Below are positions 8,180 to 18,731 of a stretch of DNA of 64,000 bases, in pieces; the stretch's first letter is position 1; each line of letters starts with the position of its first letter. The DNA is taken from positions 42,050 to 106,049 of the forward strand of contig CAJWFD010000002.1 in the NCBI GenBank assembly GCA_913031435.1. The letters are read 5' to 3'. The notes below the pieces were generated by a model, which had not been told where the DNA came from, made no database searches, and saw nothing but the letters and a program-made list of their open reading frames with translations. This DNA comes from an uncultured Cryomorphaceae bacterium. Lineage in GTDB: Bacteria > Bacteroidota > Bacteroidia > Flavobacteriales > Schleiferiaceae. A program made the position numbers and the translations under genes.

Positions 8180-9271
8180 CTAATAGTACTGTATAGGATT
8201 TGTGTTGACCTCTGTTTTGAGAACGGCAAATTTAGGGAATTTTTTCGACAGTCTCTCTGTGATCAAGTCGATTGTAAAGCGTTCACTCTCATAATGTCCA
8301 ATATCTAAGATACAGATTGAATTATCAGCATCAAAGTATTGATGGTACTTGAAATCTGAAGTAATTAAAACATCCGCATCAGACCGTTTCGCTGCATCTA
8401 ACAAAAAACTACCTGAACCGCCACAAACGGCCACGGTCTTGATTAGCTCGTTTACAGGCTTCGTATATTTTATCGTAGCACCAAACTTAGATTTCACTTG
8501 ATGTAGGAAAGACATGAAGTCCACTGGTATTTCAAATTCACCTAGTGCACCAGCTCCGTATTGTGCAGCTGTATTGCCCAATTCAATCCAATCATAAGCC
8601 ATCACTTCATAAGGGTGTGATCCCCGAGCGGCGCGTTCCACAGCTTGACAAGCAAAAACAGGAACGATGAACTCTAATTTAGCCTCCTGAACGGATTCCT
8701 GTTTACCAATGGAGCCTGTAACAGGTGAAGCCCCCTCGATCGGTTTGAATGTTCCTTCCCCAATCGACTTAAAACTACACGCCTCATATGCACTTATTTT
8801 TCCTCCACCAGCGGCGTAAACAGCATTCGCTAATGCATCCGCTTCTTCCACAGGAACATATACCTGAAATTTCCTCAACAAACCTTGCGATGGACTCAAA
8901 ACGACGTGGTTAGAAATACCCAGTACTTCCATGATCTTCCCATTTACACCCCAAGCAACATTATCAAGGTTAGTGTGAATAGCATATAATGCAACATCAT
9001 GTTTTATGGCCTTCATAATAACGCGCTCCACATAGGTAGACCCGTTGAATTTCTTTAATCCGTTGAATACAATTGGATGGTGGGTCACGACCAGATGAAC
9101 CCCTTTTAAAATAGCCTCATCAACTACACTCTCAAGACAATCTAAAGCTACCATCACACCATTAGTTTCCCAATGAGGCGCGCCTACGATCAGTCCGCTA
9201 TTGTCATACGATTCTTGAAGCTTGAGTGGTGCCCATGATTCTAAAACCTCTATAATATCTTTTACTTTCAT
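8180..9271 (-). CDS. Nif3-like dinuclear metal centre protein (GTP cyclohydrolase I type 2 family)
   Basis: 363 residues, the long form with a PII-like domain inserted between the two halves. The N-terminal T-H-H-P-I-V-F and D-N-S-G-L motifs and the C-terminal G-x-G-S-G-S-F ... D-I-G-H-Y-E-S-E-R-F motif are those of the YbgI/YqfO/Nif3 family, which forms toroidal hexamers with a two-metal site. The true substrate is unknown; the GTP cyclohydrolase name comes from a single member. It lies just downstream of the S1 terminator and is probably co-transcribed with the following zinc-ribbon-family gene. Confidence 0.92.
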   Translation of the reverse strand: MKVKDIIEVLESWAPLKLQESYDNSGLIVGAPHWETNGVMVALDCLESVVDEAILKGVHLVVTHHPIVFNGLKKFNGSTYVERVIMKAIKHDVALYAIHTNLDNVAWGVNGKIMEVLGISNHVVLSPSQGLLRKFQVYVPVEEADALANAVYAAGGGKISAYEACSFKSIGEGTFKPIEGASPVTGSIGKQESVQEAKLEFIVPVFACQAVERAARGSHPYEVMAYDWIELGNTAAQYGAGALGEFEIPVDFMSFLHQVKSKFGATIKYTKPVNELIKTVAVCGGSGSFLLDAAKRSDADVLITSDFKYHQYFDADNSICILDIGHYESERFTIDLITERLSKKFPKFAVLKTEVNTNPIQYY

Positions 9272-9295
9272 ACCTCTAAGTTAGTTTTTTCAGCA

Positions 9296-9329
9296 TAAAA
9301 AAAACCCCCGAACTTTCGCTCGAGGGTTT
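9296..9329 (-). terminator. Terminator of rpsA
   Basis: Minus-strand hairpin of 10 pairs with one G-T wobble (9320-9329 with 9302-9311), eight-base loop, then a run of eight T. Confidence 0.85.
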
Positions 9330-9350
9330 CTATATCAAAGTAAATGGGGC

Positions 9351-11378
9351 TTATTTCCCGCCTTTTTCCATTTGCTCTTTCAAAGCTGCTAAAGCATCTA
9401 AATCACCCATAGTAGAGCGCTCTACATTTTGGTTAGGTACAGAAACGTTTCCGCCTTTACTACCTCCACCAGTATTTCCAGCGCTACGAGCTTTCTTCAA
9501 TTCGACCTCTTTGTAAGTTCCAACATGTGAAACCACAATACGACGGTTTTCCTTATTGAACTCAATTACCTTAAAGTCAGCTGTTTCATCTTTTTCAAGC
9601 TTAGCTCCATCTTCTTTAGTAATATGACGTGCAGGGCAGTATGCTTCAATGCCTTCGTGCTCAGCGAAAGTTACATCACCACCTTTATCGCCTGAGTTAA
9701 CCATAGTACCCGAGTGCGTAGTGCCTATTTCGAATACAGATGCATAGTTATCCCAAGGATTGACACTTATTTGCTTGTGTCCTAAACTTAGACGACGATT
9801 ATCAGCATCAATATCTAAAACAACAACATCCAACTTCGCTCCTATCGTAGTGAATTCTGATGGATGCTTGATTTTCTTAGTCCAGCTCAAGTCAGATATA
9901 TGAATCAAACCATCAATGCCTTCCTCAAGCTCCAAGAATATACCAAAGTTCGTGAAATTACGTACCGTACCAGTATGCTGTGAAGCTTGTGGATACTTAG
10001 AAGTAATGTCAGTCCATGGATCAGTAGTCAATTGCTTGATACCTAAGCTCATCTTACGATCTTCACGATCTAAAGTCAATACTTCAGCTTCAACAATCTC
10101 TCCTACTTTCATGAAATCACCAGCACTGCGTAGGTGAGCAGACCAGCTCATTTCACTAACGTGAATCAAACCTTCAACCCCTGGCAATACTTCGATAAAG
10201 GCTCCGTAATCCGCTAGAACTACAACTTTACCATTCACCTTATGACCAACACTCAATTCTGCATCTAGTGCATCCCATGGGTGCTTCTCAAGTTGCTTAA
10301 GACCTAACTGAATACGTGTTTTGCCTTCATCAAAATCAAGAATTACAACATTGATTTTTTGATCCAGCTCAACAATTTCAGACGGATGATTAATACGACT
10401 CCAGCTCAAGTCTGTAATGTGCACTAATCCATCTACGCCACCAAGATCGATGAATACACCGTAAGAAGTGATGTTCTTAACGATACCTTCAAGAACTTGA
10501 CCTTTTTCAAGTTTAGAGATGATTTCTTTTTTCTGCTCTTCAAGATCAGCTTCAATAAGTGCCTTGTGAGAAACAACAACATTTTTGAATTCATGGTTAA
10601 TTTTAACCACCTTGAATTCCATGGTTTTATCAACATACTGGTCGTAATCGCGGATCGGCTTCACATCGATTTGTGAACCTGGCAAGAATGCCTCTAGTCC
10701 GAAAACATCTACGATCATACCACCTTTAGTACGAGCCTTAACGTAACCTTTAACAATCTCATCCTTGTCATGCGCTTCGTTAACACGATCCCATGCTTTG
10801 ATCGAGCGTGCCTTTCTATGAGAAAGAACTAACTGACCATACTTATCTTCTTGACGATCAACAAGTACTTCAACGGTATCTCCAACTGCAAGTTCAGGGT
10901 TGTAACGGAACTCATTTAAGCTAACTACACCTTCACTCTTAGAGTTGATATCGATGATTACTTCGCGTTCCGTCTTAACGGTTACTTTACCATCTACTAC
11001 TTGATGCTCTACAGAAGAACCAAGAGTACTTTCATAGGCAGCCATTAATTCTATGCGCTCAGCATTCATTTCAGTTGCACTAACTTCTACGTCAGCCCAA
11101 TTGAACTCTTCTGCGATGATTTCTTCTACTGTAGCTTCTTCAGCAACAACTTCCGGAGCAGCTTCTTCAACAACAGTTACTTCTTCCTTTGGAGCTTCTT
11201 CAGCAACAACTTCCGGAGCAGCTTCTTCAACAACAGTTACTTCTTCCTTTGGAGCTTCTTCTACCGCAGTTTCTTCCGCAGCAGTTTCTTCAACAATAGT
11301 TTCTTCGACTTTTGGAGTTTCCTGAACAGGAATCTCCTTCTTCACCTCTTCTTGAGGTGTTTGATTCTCTTCTGACAT
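9351..11378 (-). CDS. rpsA: 30S ribosomal protein S1 with long acidic N-terminal tail
   Basis: 675 residues from the ATG at 11378 (M-S-E-E-N-Q-T). Brings mRNA to the 30S subunit. Six S1 RNA-binding repeats can be followed; repeats 3 to 5 carry the clearest signatures, such as S-Y-G-V-F-I-D-L-G-G-V-D-G-L-V-H-I and N-F-G-I-F-L-E-L-E-E-G-I-D-G-L-I-H. The first about 90 residues are a Glu/Val/Ala-rich disordered tail that includes an exact 20-residue tandem duplication; E. coli S1 (557 residues) has no such tail. In a lineage that largely does without Shine-Dalgarno pairing, S1 may carry more of the mRNA selection (inference). It has its own promoter and terminator. Confidence 0.96.
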   Translation of the reverse strand: MSEENQTPQEEVKKEIPVQETPKVEETIVEETAAEETAVEEAPKEEVTVVEEAAPEVVAEEAPKEEVTVVEEAAPEVVAEEATVEEIIAEEFNWADVEVSATEMNAERIELMAAYESTLGSSVEHQVVDGKVTVKTEREVIIDINSKSEGVVSLNEFRYNPELAVGDTVEVLVDRQEDKYGQLVLSHRKARSIKAWDRVNEAHDKDEIVKGYVKARTKGGMIVDVFGLEAFLPGSQIDVKPIRDYDQYVDKTMEFKVVKINHEFKNVVVSHKALIEADLEEQKKEIISKLEKGQVLEGIVKNITSYGVFIDLGGVDGLVHITDLSWSRINHPSEIVELDQKINVVILDFDEGKTRIQLGLKQLEKHPWDALDAELSVGHKVNGKVVVLADYGAFIEVLPGVEGLIHVSEMSWSAHLRSAGDFMKVGEIVEAEVLTLDREDRKMSLGIKQLTTDPWTDITSKYPQASQHTGTVRNFTNFGIFLELEEGIDGLIHISDLSWTKKIKHPSEFTTIGAKLDVVVLDIDADNRRLSLGHKQISVNPWDNYASVFEIGTTHSGTMVNSGDKGGDVTFAEHEGIEAYCPARHITKEDGAKLEKDETADFKVIEFNKENRRIVVSHVGTYKEVELKKARSAGNTGGGSKGGNVSVPNQNVERSTMGDLDALAALKEQMEKGGK
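11133..11261. repeat. Perfect 60-bp tandem duplication inside rpsA
   Basis: Bases 11133-11192 and 11193-11252 are identical, and 9 further bases begin a third copy. The unit is in frame and encodes 20 acidic residues (Glu, Val, Ala, Pro, Thr, Lys). Identity at every third position points to a recent duplication. Confidence 0.95.
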
Positions 11379-11454
11379 GAGAGATATAATTGTATCCCAG
11401 GTACTTGTATGCAATTATCACTTTCCCTTGAGAGTGGTTTTTATATTTAACAGA

Positions 11455-11489
11455 CCCCTATGTATGCATACTACGTGTCCATAAGGGGG
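11455..11489 (-). promoter_or_regulatory. Hairpin at the 5' end of the rpsA leader
   Basis: Minus-strand CCCC-T-TATG (11480-11488) pairs with CATAGGGG (11455-11462) with one bulged T, enclosing a self-complementary GTATGCATAC. If transcription starts near 11486, this stem is the first thing transcribed of a leader of about 108 bases. E. coli S1 represses its own mRNA through leader structures; a similar role here is inference. Confidence 0.4.
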
Positions 11490-11491
11490 TG

Positions 11492-11499
11492 CAAATATA
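11492..11499 (-). promoter_or_regulatory. Candidate rpsA -7 box TATATTTG
   Basis: Exact match to TAnnTTTG on the minus strand, 113 bases before the rpsA start. No TTG at the usual -33 distance is seen. Confidence 0.45.
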
Positions 11500-11535
11500 T
11501 ACTATAAATAGCTAGAAATCTAAATGTTAACCAAC

Positions 11536-11568
11536 AAAAAACCCTGACTCAAATCAATGAATCAGGGT
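11536..11568 (-). terminator. Terminator of gltA
   Basis: Minus-strand stem of 11 pairs with one wobble (11558-11568 with 11541-11551), six-base loop, followed by T6. It closes the carA-eno-gltA stretch. Confidence 0.87.
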
Positions 11569-11589
11569 CTCTAAAGAATAGCCTTTTTG

Positions 11590-12894
11590 CTACTTATCAA
11601 ATTGTTTTTTTAACAAATCCGTCGTGGTTGAACCTGGACGTTCCAATGGCATTCCCATAGCACGATCCCAAATTAAATTAGTTAAAGTACCGAGTGAACG
11701 AGCAACACCAAAAAGCACGGTATAGAATTCATACTCTACCAAACCATAATGTGTTAAAAGCTGACCACTGTGTGCATCAACGTTTGGCCAGGGATTCTTA
11801 ACCTTTCCTGTTGCTGCAAGAATGTCCGGAACAACCTCATAAATCATACTGACAATCTTAAATAGCTCACTATTTGGCATTTTAGCCAATGCAAATTCAC
11901 GTTGTGCAGTATAGCGAGGATCAGTTTTCCGAAGAACGGCATGTCCAAAACCAGGTATAACTTTACCCGCCTCCAGTGTTTTTCTACAATAGTTTGCGAT
12001 TTGATCTTTAGTAGGCAATCCGCCGCCAAGCTCCTGACGCATACTGTTGATCCATCTAATGACTTCCTGATTTGCTAAACCGTGTAATGGGCCTGCTAAA
12101 CCATTCATACCGGCAGAAAAACTAAGGTAAGCATCGCTTAATGTTGACCCGACTAAATGAACTGCATGGGCACTTACGTTCCCGCCTTCATGATCCGCGT
12201 GTATCGTAAGATAAACACGCATCAACTCTTTGAATTCATCGTTATCAAAGCCCAACATATGTGCGAAATTTCCTGCCCAGTCAAGTTTAGGATCCGGCTC
12301 AATGTGCTGGTCGCTGTGGTACATTCTACGATAAATATAAGCCGCTACACGAGGTAGACGTGCAATCAAGTTCATGCTGTCCTCATACGTTGAGTCCCAA
12401 TATTCACTTTTATGGACGCCATTTGCATAGGCCTTTGAGAATACGCTCTCTGTTCCCATTGCCATAATTGCAATTGAAAACTGGGTCATTGGGTGCGTTC
12501 TAATAGGTAACGCATCTATAGCCTTGAAAACGTGTACCGGCACATTGCTTCTACGAACCCAATTGTTACTTAAACGTCTAGCTTCGTCTTCGGTTGGAAT
12601 CTCATTCATTAACATCAGGTGAAAAAGACCTTCCGGTAATGGCTGCTCACCACCTGGATACTTAGGCAATTTCTGCTGAAGTTCTGGAATACTGTATCCT
12701 CTAAAACGAATACCTTCATCAGGATCTAATTTAGATGTCTCGCAAATTAACGCGGGCATTCCGCGCATACCTCCATAAAGTTGTCCCAATTTGATGTCTG
12801 CAATTTTCTCATCGGCATTTGCCTTTAGAAAAGACTTAGTATCGGCAACAATGGCGGGAAATATGTCTCGGAACTGCTCTTTAATTCTATCCAT
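11590..12894 (-). CDS. gltA: Citrate synthase, mitochondrial (eukaryotic) type
   Basis: 434 residues. Condenses oxaloacetate and acetyl-CoA, opening the TCA cycle. The sequence follows the mitochondrial enzyme rather than the hexameric E. coli type: Y-G-G-M-R-G-M near residue 40, D-P-D-E-G-I-R-F-R-G-Y-S-I-P-E, L-T-I-H-A-D-H-E-G-G-N-V-S-A-H, N-G-L-A-G-P-L-H-G-L-A-N-Q-E-V and N-P-W-P-N-V-D-A-H-S-G. Catalytic His271, His318 and Asp373 align with pig His274, His320 and Asp375. No targeting peptide precedes it. It starts 23 bases after eno with no terminator between, so both are probably one transcript. Flavobacteria are known to carry such genes, so this is not evidence of recent transfer. Confidence 0.96.
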   Translation of the reverse strand: MDRIKEQFRDIFPAIVADTKSFLKANADEKIADIKLGQLYGGMRGMPALICETSKLDPDEGIRFRGYSIPELQQKLPKYPGGEQPLPEGLFHLMLMNEIPTEDEARRLSNNWVRRSNVPVHVFKAIDALPIRTHPMTQFSIAIMAMGTESVFSKAYANGVHKSEYWDSTYEDSMNLIARLPRVAAYIYRRMYHSDQHIEPDPKLDWAGNFAHMLGFDNDEFKELMRVYLTIHADHEGGNVSAHAVHLVGSTLSDAYLSFSAGMNGLAGPLHGLANQEVIRWINSMRQELGGGLPTKDQIANYCRKTLEAGKVIPGFGHAVLRKTDPRYTAQREFALAKMPNSELFKIVSMIYEVVPDILAATGKVKNPWPNVDAHSGQLLTHYGLVEYEFYTVLFGVARSLGTLTNLIWDRAMGMPLERPGSTTTDLLKKQFDK

Positions 12895-12917
12895 GATAAG
12901 GGTATTTTATATTTTCA

Positions 12918-14219
<1,302 letters not shown>

Positions 14220-14251
14220 TTAAATATTAGTTGTCTAAAACAATGATCGGA

Positions 14252-15358
14252 CTAGTGGTTCTTAACGTTTTCTATGAATTGGTCAAAAAGATAGCGACTA
14301 TCATGAGGACCTGGTGAAGCTTCTGGATGGTATTGAACAGAAAAGCAATTTGCGTCCGTACGCCTAATGCCAGCGACTGTTTGATCGTTTAAATGTAGAT
14401 GAGTCAATTCGACATTAGGTGAAGCCTTAACATCATCCATGTTGACAACAAAACCGTGGTTTTGCGAAGTGATTTCTCCTAAGCCTGTTGCCATATTCTT
14501 AACAGGGTGATTGATTCCTCGGTGGCCATTATGCATCTTAAACGTAGTTAGCCCGCTGGCTAATGCAATCATCTGATGTCCCAAACAGATACCAAAAACA
14601 GGTAATCCGCTTTCAATTCCTTTAGCCACTTCTTTAACCACTTCTGGAGATGCAGCAGGATCACCTGGACCATTGGAATAAAACAGACCATTAGGGGCCC
14701 ACTTTAACATTTCCTCTACGGAAGTATTCCACGGGAAGACCCTAACCAAGGCACCGCGATCAGTCAAACACTTAGTGATATTACTTTTTATTCCCAAATC
14801 TAAAGCAGCAATGCGCAAGTTACTCGCGGGGTCACCCACTTCAAAAGCTTCCACAGTACTCACCTTAGGAGCAAGGGCCAACCCTTCCATTGAAGGACAA
14901 TCGTTAAGCCTTATTTTCAAAGCCTCAACATCCTGAATTTCCGTTGAAATGATAGCATTCATAGCTCCGCTATCTCGAATATGACGCACTAATGCTCTTG
15001 TATCAATATCCTTAATAGCAACCTTATTCTCTTTCTCAAAATAACCAAATAAACTATCAGACTTTCCTGACCTTGAAGCAACCTCGCTGAAATTTTTTGT
15101 AATCAAGCCTGCAATCTGAATTTTCTCACTCTCTACCTCATTCGCACGAACACCATAATTACCAATATGGGCTGACGCCATCACTATAAGCTGGCCGAAA
15201 TAAGAAGGATCAGTAAAAATTTCCTGATAACCCGTCATTCCAGTATTGAAACAAATCTCACCGAATGCAGTGCCGTCTAATCCTGTAGAGGAACCGTAAA
15301 AAACTGTTCCATCCTCTAATAGTAAAAGGGCTTTTTTAGATGTGTCTTTCATATTCAT
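14252..15358 (-). CDS. carA: Carbamoyl-phosphate synthase small (glutaminase) subunit
   Basis: 368 residues. Releases ammonia from glutamine for carbamoyl phosphate, feeding pyrimidines and arginine. N-terminal CPSase_sm domain (G-L-D-G-T-A-F-G-E-I-C-F-N-T-G-M-T-G-Y-Q-E), then a class I glutamine amidotransferase domain with nucleophile Cys258 in G-I-C-L-G-H-Q and the His/Glu of Y-H-P-E-A-S-P-G-P. The large subunit carB is not in the window. A second ATG lies 6 bases downstream (15352). The start is 4 bases from the rplQ terminator's T-run, so expression may rely partly on read-through from the ribosomal operon. Confidence 0.97.
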   Translation of the reverse strand: MNMKDTSKKALLLLEDGTVFYGSSTGLDGTAFGEICFNTGMTGYQEIFTDPSYFGQLIVMASAHIGNYGVRANEVESEKIQIAGLITKNFSEVASRSGKSDSLFGYFEKENKVAIKDIDTRALVRHIRDSGAMNAIISTEIQDVEALKIRLNDCPSMEGLALAPKVSTVEAFEVGDPASNLRIAALDLGIKSNITKCLTDRGALVRVFPWNTSVEEMLKWAPNGLFYSNGPGDPAASPEVVKEVAKGIESGLPVFGICLGHQMIALASGLTTFKMHNGHRGINHPVKNMATGLGEITSQNHGFVVNMDDVKASPNVELTHLHLNDQTVAGIRRTDANCFSVQYHPEASPGPHDSRYLFDQFIENVKNH

Positions 15359-15361
15359 TTT

Positions 15362-15404
15362 TTCAAAAAAAAAGGGAAAGTAGGCATGACCCTATTTCCC
15401 CTTT
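15362..15404 (-). terminator. Terminator at the end of the ribosomal operon
   Basis: Minus-strand stem of 14 positions (15391-15404 with 15371-15384), one wobble and one mismatch, six-base loop, then T9. The imperfect stem sits just before carA, so some read-through is plausible. Confidence 0.8.
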
Positions 15405-15444
15405 AAATTACTCAACTATGACCAATTAGGCACATTAGATAGGT

Positions 15445-15951
15445 TTATTCAGCCGTTTCTTCTTTAACATCCTCTGTAGAAGCGTCAGCCACTACTTCTT
15501 CTGCTACCACCTCAGTAACCACTTCATCCGTTGAAGTTTTCACTCGGCGACCACGACGTGTTGTTTTTTTCTTTTCATCATTGCCATAGATTTCGTTGAA
15601 ATCTACAAGCTCTACCATACACATCTCAGCATTATCACCTAGTCTCGTACCAGTTTTGATAATACGTGTATAACCTCCAGGACGATCCCCTACTTTAGGA
15701 CCAACAACAGTAAATAGTTCAGTTACTATTTCCTTTTGACGAAGCGCCGCAAACGTCATACGACGATTGTGCGTAGTATTATCCTTAGAGCGAGTAACCA
15801 GTGGGTCTACAAACTTACGTAGCTCTTTTGCCTTCTGAACAGTAGTATTGATACGCTTATGCATAATCAACGATCCTGCCATATTGCTAAGCATAGCCTT
15901 TCTGTGAGCAGTTTTTCTTCCGAGGTGGTTGTTTTTCTTACCGTGTCTCAT
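15445..15951 (-). CDS. rplQ: 50S ribosomal protein L17
   Basis: 168 residues. The core ([14 protein letters not shown]-x-T-T-x-x-[14 protein letters not shown]) is standard; about 45 residues at the end form a Lys/Arg then Glu/Val-rich tail that E. coli L17 (127 residues) lacks. Such acidic tails recur in this phylum. Last gene of the merged ribosomal operon, 2 bases after rpoA. Confidence 0.97.
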   Translation of the reverse strand: MRHGKKNNHLGRKTAHRKAMLSNMAGSLIMHKRINTTVQKAKELRKFVDPLVTRSKDNTTHNRRMTFAALRQKEIVTELFTVVGPKVGDRPGGYTRIIKTGTRLGDNAEMCMVELVDFNEIYGNDEKKKTTRRGRRVKTSTDEVVTEVVAEEVVADASTEDVKEETAE

Positions 15952-15953
15952 GA

Positions 15954-16946
15954 TTATTCTTTATCGAGCTTGTACTTGGAAATATCCATTCCAAAACTCA
16001 AGTTTTTATTATCTACAAGCTCCTCTAATTCAGTCAACGACTTTTTACCAAAGTTGCGGAACTTCATTAAATCAGACTTAGAGAACGTTACTAAATCGCC
16101 TAAAGTATCTACTTCCGCAGCCTTCAAACAATTTAACGCACGTACACTAAGATCCATATCATGCAGCTTAGTTTTCAGCAGTTGACGCATGTGTAAAGCT
16201 TCCTCGTCATACGATTCAGTTTCAGAAGACTCCTCGTCTTCCAAGCTAATACGCTCATCACTAAATAACATAAAGTGATGTATGAGGATTTTAGCAGCTT
16301 CAGTTAGCGCTTCTTTTGGATGTATAGAGCCGTCTGTTTCAATGTCTAAAACTAACTTCTCGTAATCCGTTTTTTGCTCAACACGATAGTTATCTATTGA
16401 GTACTTTACATTCTTAATAGGAGTGTAAATACTGTCTAAAGCGATCGTACCGATAGCTGCATCAGGCTTCTTGTTGAATTCAGCACCAATGTAACCTCTT
16501 CCCTTGTCTATAATAAGCTCCATAGACAAACTCACGCTTGGATCCATGTTACAAATTACCAACTCAGGATTGAGAACCTGAAAAGCAGTAATATGAGCGG
16601 CTAGATCACCAGCGACTAATTGCTCCTTACCGCTAACTGTAATTCTCACAGTCTCAGTATCAGTGGATTCAATTTGTTGCTTAAATCTAACTTGCTTCAG
16701 ATTCAGAACCATTTCAGTAACATCTTCTACGACGCCCTGAATAGTGCTAAACTCATGGTCTACACCATCAATTCTCAATGAAGTCAAGGCGAAACCCTCA
16801 AGACCTGATAACAACACTCTTCGGAGCGCATTACCTACTGTTAGACCGTAGCCTGGTTCCAAAGGTCTGAACTCGAACTGGCCACTACGGTCAGTTGATG
16901 CGTTCATGATAACTTTATCCGGCTTTTGGAAATTAAGAATAGCCAT
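15954..16946 (-). CDS. rpoA: RNA polymerase alpha subunit
   Basis: 330 residues. The N-terminal domain (about 1-230) that dimerises and nucleates polymerase assembly shows [17 protein letters not shown]; a short acidic linker (E-D-E-E-S-S-E-T-E) leads to the C-terminal helix-hairpin-helix domain (about 255-325; [12 protein letters not shown] ... N-F-G-K-K-S-L-T-E) that contacts activators and upstream DNA. Sits between rpsD and rplQ as in the alpha operon of most bacteria. Confidence 0.98.
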   Translation of the reverse strand: MAILNFQKPDKVIMNASTDRSGQFEFRPLEPGYGLTVGNALRRVLLSGLEGFALTSLRIDGVDHEFSTIQGVVEDVTEMVLNLKQVRFKQQIESTDTETVRITVSGKEQLVAGDLAAHITAFQVLNPELVICNMDPSVSLSMELIIDKGRGYIGAEFNKKPDAAIGTIALDSIYTPIKNVKYSIDNYRVEQKTDYEKLVLDIETDGSIHPKEALTEAAKILIHHFMLFSDERISLEDEESSETESYDEEALHMRQLLKTKLHDMDLSVRALNCLKAAEVDTLGDLVTFSKSDLMKFRNFGKKSLTELEELVDNKNLSFGMDISKYKLDKE

Positions 16947-16967
16947 ATAAATGGGTATAAGGTGTTA

Positions 16968-17573
16968 TTATTTAGAGTACAATTCTACGATCAACTGTTC
17001 TTTGATATTCTCTGGAATGGCATCACGAGAAGGAGCATTTAGGAATGTACCTTCTTGCTTGCTGTCGTTCCACTCTAACCAAGGGGAATCAGCATTTTTG
17101 GAAGCCATCGAATCAGAAATCACAACCAGCGATTTAGATTTTTCACGTATGCCTATTACATCACCTGCTTTGATGATCATAGAAGGAATACTTGCGATTT
17201 CACCATTCACAGTAATGTGACGATGACCCACGAGCTGACGACCAGCATCACGAGTCTTACCTAAACCCAAGCGATAAACAACATTATCCAAACGACTCTC
17301 ACAGAGCTGAAGAAGAACATCACCTGTTTTTCCTTTACTTCTAGATGCCTTGTCAAACATATTCGCAAACTGACGCTCTAAAATACCATAAGTGTATTTA
17401 GCTTTTTGCTTTTCCTGTAATTGAACAGCATACTCACTTTTCTTACCGCGTCTACGGGTGTTACCATGCTGACCTGGTCCATATTTACGCTTCTCGAAAG
17501 AGCTATCTGGGCCAAAGATTGCTTCACCCATACGACGAGCAATCTTTGTTTTTGGTCCTCTATATCTTGCCAT
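16968..17573 (-). CDS. rpsD: 30S ribosomal protein S4
   Basis: 201 residues. Primary 16S rRNA-binding protein and, in E. coli, the translational repressor of the alpha operon. [14 protein letters not shown] opening and the S4 RNA-binding domain ([21 protein letters not shown]) are clear. The N-terminus lacks the four cysteines of the zinc-binding S4 type, so it is the zinc-free form. Gap to rpsK 18 bases, to rpoA 21. Confidence 0.98.
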   Translation of the reverse strand: MARYRGPKTKIARRMGEAIFGPDSSFEKRKYGPGQHGNTRRRGKKSEYAVQLQEKQKAKYTYGILERQFANMFDKASRSKGKTGDVLLQLCESRLDNVVYRLGLGKTRDAGRQLVGHRHITVNGEIASIPSMIIKAGDVIGIREKSKSLVVISDSMASKNADSPWLEWNDSKQEGTFLNAPSRDAIPENIKEQLIVELYSK

Positions 17574-17591
17574 AATACTATTATTCTAAAA

Positions 17592-17984
17592 TTATACTCG
17601 ACGCTTCTTGGGCGCACGACATCCATTATGTGGTATTGGAGTGATATCAACGATTTCTACCACCTCTATCCCTAAGTTGTGTAAAGAGCGTATTGCACTC
17701 TCACGACCATTACCCGGACCCTTCACGTAGGCCTTGACCTTTTTCAGGCCAGCCTCCAAAGCAACACGACCACAGTCTTCCGCAGCCATTTGAGCTGCGT
17801 AAGGAGTATTCTTTTTGCTCCCGCGGAATCCCATTTTACCAGCAGAAGACCAAGAGATAACTTGCCCTTGCTGGTTTGTCAATGAGATTATAATATTATT
17901 AAATGAAGAACCGATATGCGCTTGACCCAGTGCGTCAATACGCACTTTACGTTTCTTCGTTTGCTTTCCTTGTTTCTTAGCCAT
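17592..17984 (-). CDS. rpsK: 30S ribosomal protein S11
   Basis: 130 residues. Platform protein of the small subunit, near the mRNA exit and the anti-Shine-Dalgarno region. Recognised by [29 protein letters not shown] and the C-terminal [18 protein letters not shown]. Starts 9 bases after rpsM. Confidence 0.98.
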   Translation of the reverse strand: MAKKQGKQTKKRKVRIDALGQAHIGSSFNNIIISLTNQQGQVISWSSAGKMGFRGSKKNTPYAAQMAAEDCGRVALEAGLKKVKAYVKGPGNGRESAIRSLHNLGIEVVEIVDITPIPHNGCRAPKKRRV

Positions 17985-17993
17985 AACTAACTA

Positions 17994-18371
17994 TTATTTA
18001 GTTGCTTTTTTCTTATTAGCAACCGTTTTTCTCTTACCCTTTCTCGTACGAGAGTTGTTCTTAGTCCTTTGACCTCGTAACGGTAGACCCAAACGGTGAC
18101 GAATTCCTCGGTTACAACCAATATCCATCATTCTCTTGATGTTCAATTGTACCTCAGAACGCAACTCACCTTCAACACGATACTCTTCGGAAATAACTCC
18201 TCGAATAGCGGTTAACTGATCATCAGTCCACTCTTGTACTTTAATGTCCTCGTGGACATCTGCCTTTGCTAAAATCTCTTTCGAGCGGTTCAAACCAACC
18301 CCGTAAATATACGTCAGGCCAATAACACCACGCTTAGCTTTAGGTAAATCCACACCTGCAATCCTTGCCAT
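17994..18371 (-). CDS. rpsM: 30S ribosomal protein S13
   Basis: 125 residues. Head protein that contacts 50S bridges and the P-site tRNA through its basic tail. A-R-I-A-G-V-D-L-P opening, T-Y-I-Y-G-V-G helix-turn region and [17 protein letters not shown] tail are typical. Begins the alpha part of the operon 22 bases after rpmJ. Confidence 0.98.
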   Translation of the reverse strand: MARIAGVDLPKAKRGVIGLTYIYGVGLNRSKEILAKADVHEDIKVQEWTDDQLTAIRGVISEEYRVEGELRSEVQLNIKRMMDIGCNRGIRHRLGLPLRGQRTKNNSRTRKGKRKTVANKKKATK

Positions 18372-18393
18372 AGTTCTGTTTATCTATTATTGC

Positions 18394-18510
18394 TTAACCC
18401 TGACGTTGCTTAAACTTGGGGTTCTTTTTGTTAATTACATATAAGCGACCTTTACGACGGACAATTTTACAGTCCGCACTACGCTTTTTTACTGAAGCTC
18501 TAACTTTCAT
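18394..18510 (-). CDS. rpmJ: 50S ribosomal protein L36, zinc-free type
   Basis: 38 residues, translated by hand from the ATG at 18510: [20 protein letters not shown], ending K-F-K-Q-R-Q-G. The zinc-binding form has C-x2-C, a third Cys and a His; here only one of the Cys remains (position 14), so this is the metal-independent version. Fits exactly between infA (4 bases) and rpsM, its usual place. Confidence 0.96.
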   Translation of the reverse strand: MKVRASVKKRSADCKIVRRKGRLYVINKKNPKFKQRQG

Positions 18511-18514
18511 TTCC

Positions 18515-18730
18515 TTAGTATCTATACGTTATACGAGCCTTAGATAAATCGTAAGGACTCATTTCTAGTTTAACTTTATCTCCAGGAAGAAGTTTGATGT
18601 AATGCATCCTCATCTTTCCTGAAATATGGGCGGTCACAACATGACCGTTCTCTAACTCAACTCTAAACATAGCATTGGATAACGCCTCTGTGACACTACC
18701 GTCTTGCTCAATCGCATTTTGCTTTGCCAT
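18515..18730 (-). CDS. infA: Translation initiation factor IF-1
   Basis: 71 residues, an OB-fold protein that fills the A site during initiation. [16 protein letters not shown] and [14 protein letters not shown] are the family signature. Starts 1 base after the secY stop; adk and map, often found between secY and infA, are absent here (map is at 5750). Confidence 0.98.
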   Translation of the reverse strand: MAKQNAIEQDGSVTEALSNAMFRVELENGHVVTAHISGKMRMHYIKLLPGDKVKLEMSPYDLSKARITYRY

Positions 18731-18731
18731 A

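Noticed and set aside
11053..11325. Open frame of 90 codons rich in Ser/Thr on the plus strand
   Set aside because: It is the antisense shadow of the repetitive Glu/Ala/Val codons of the S1 tail; no start context or homology.
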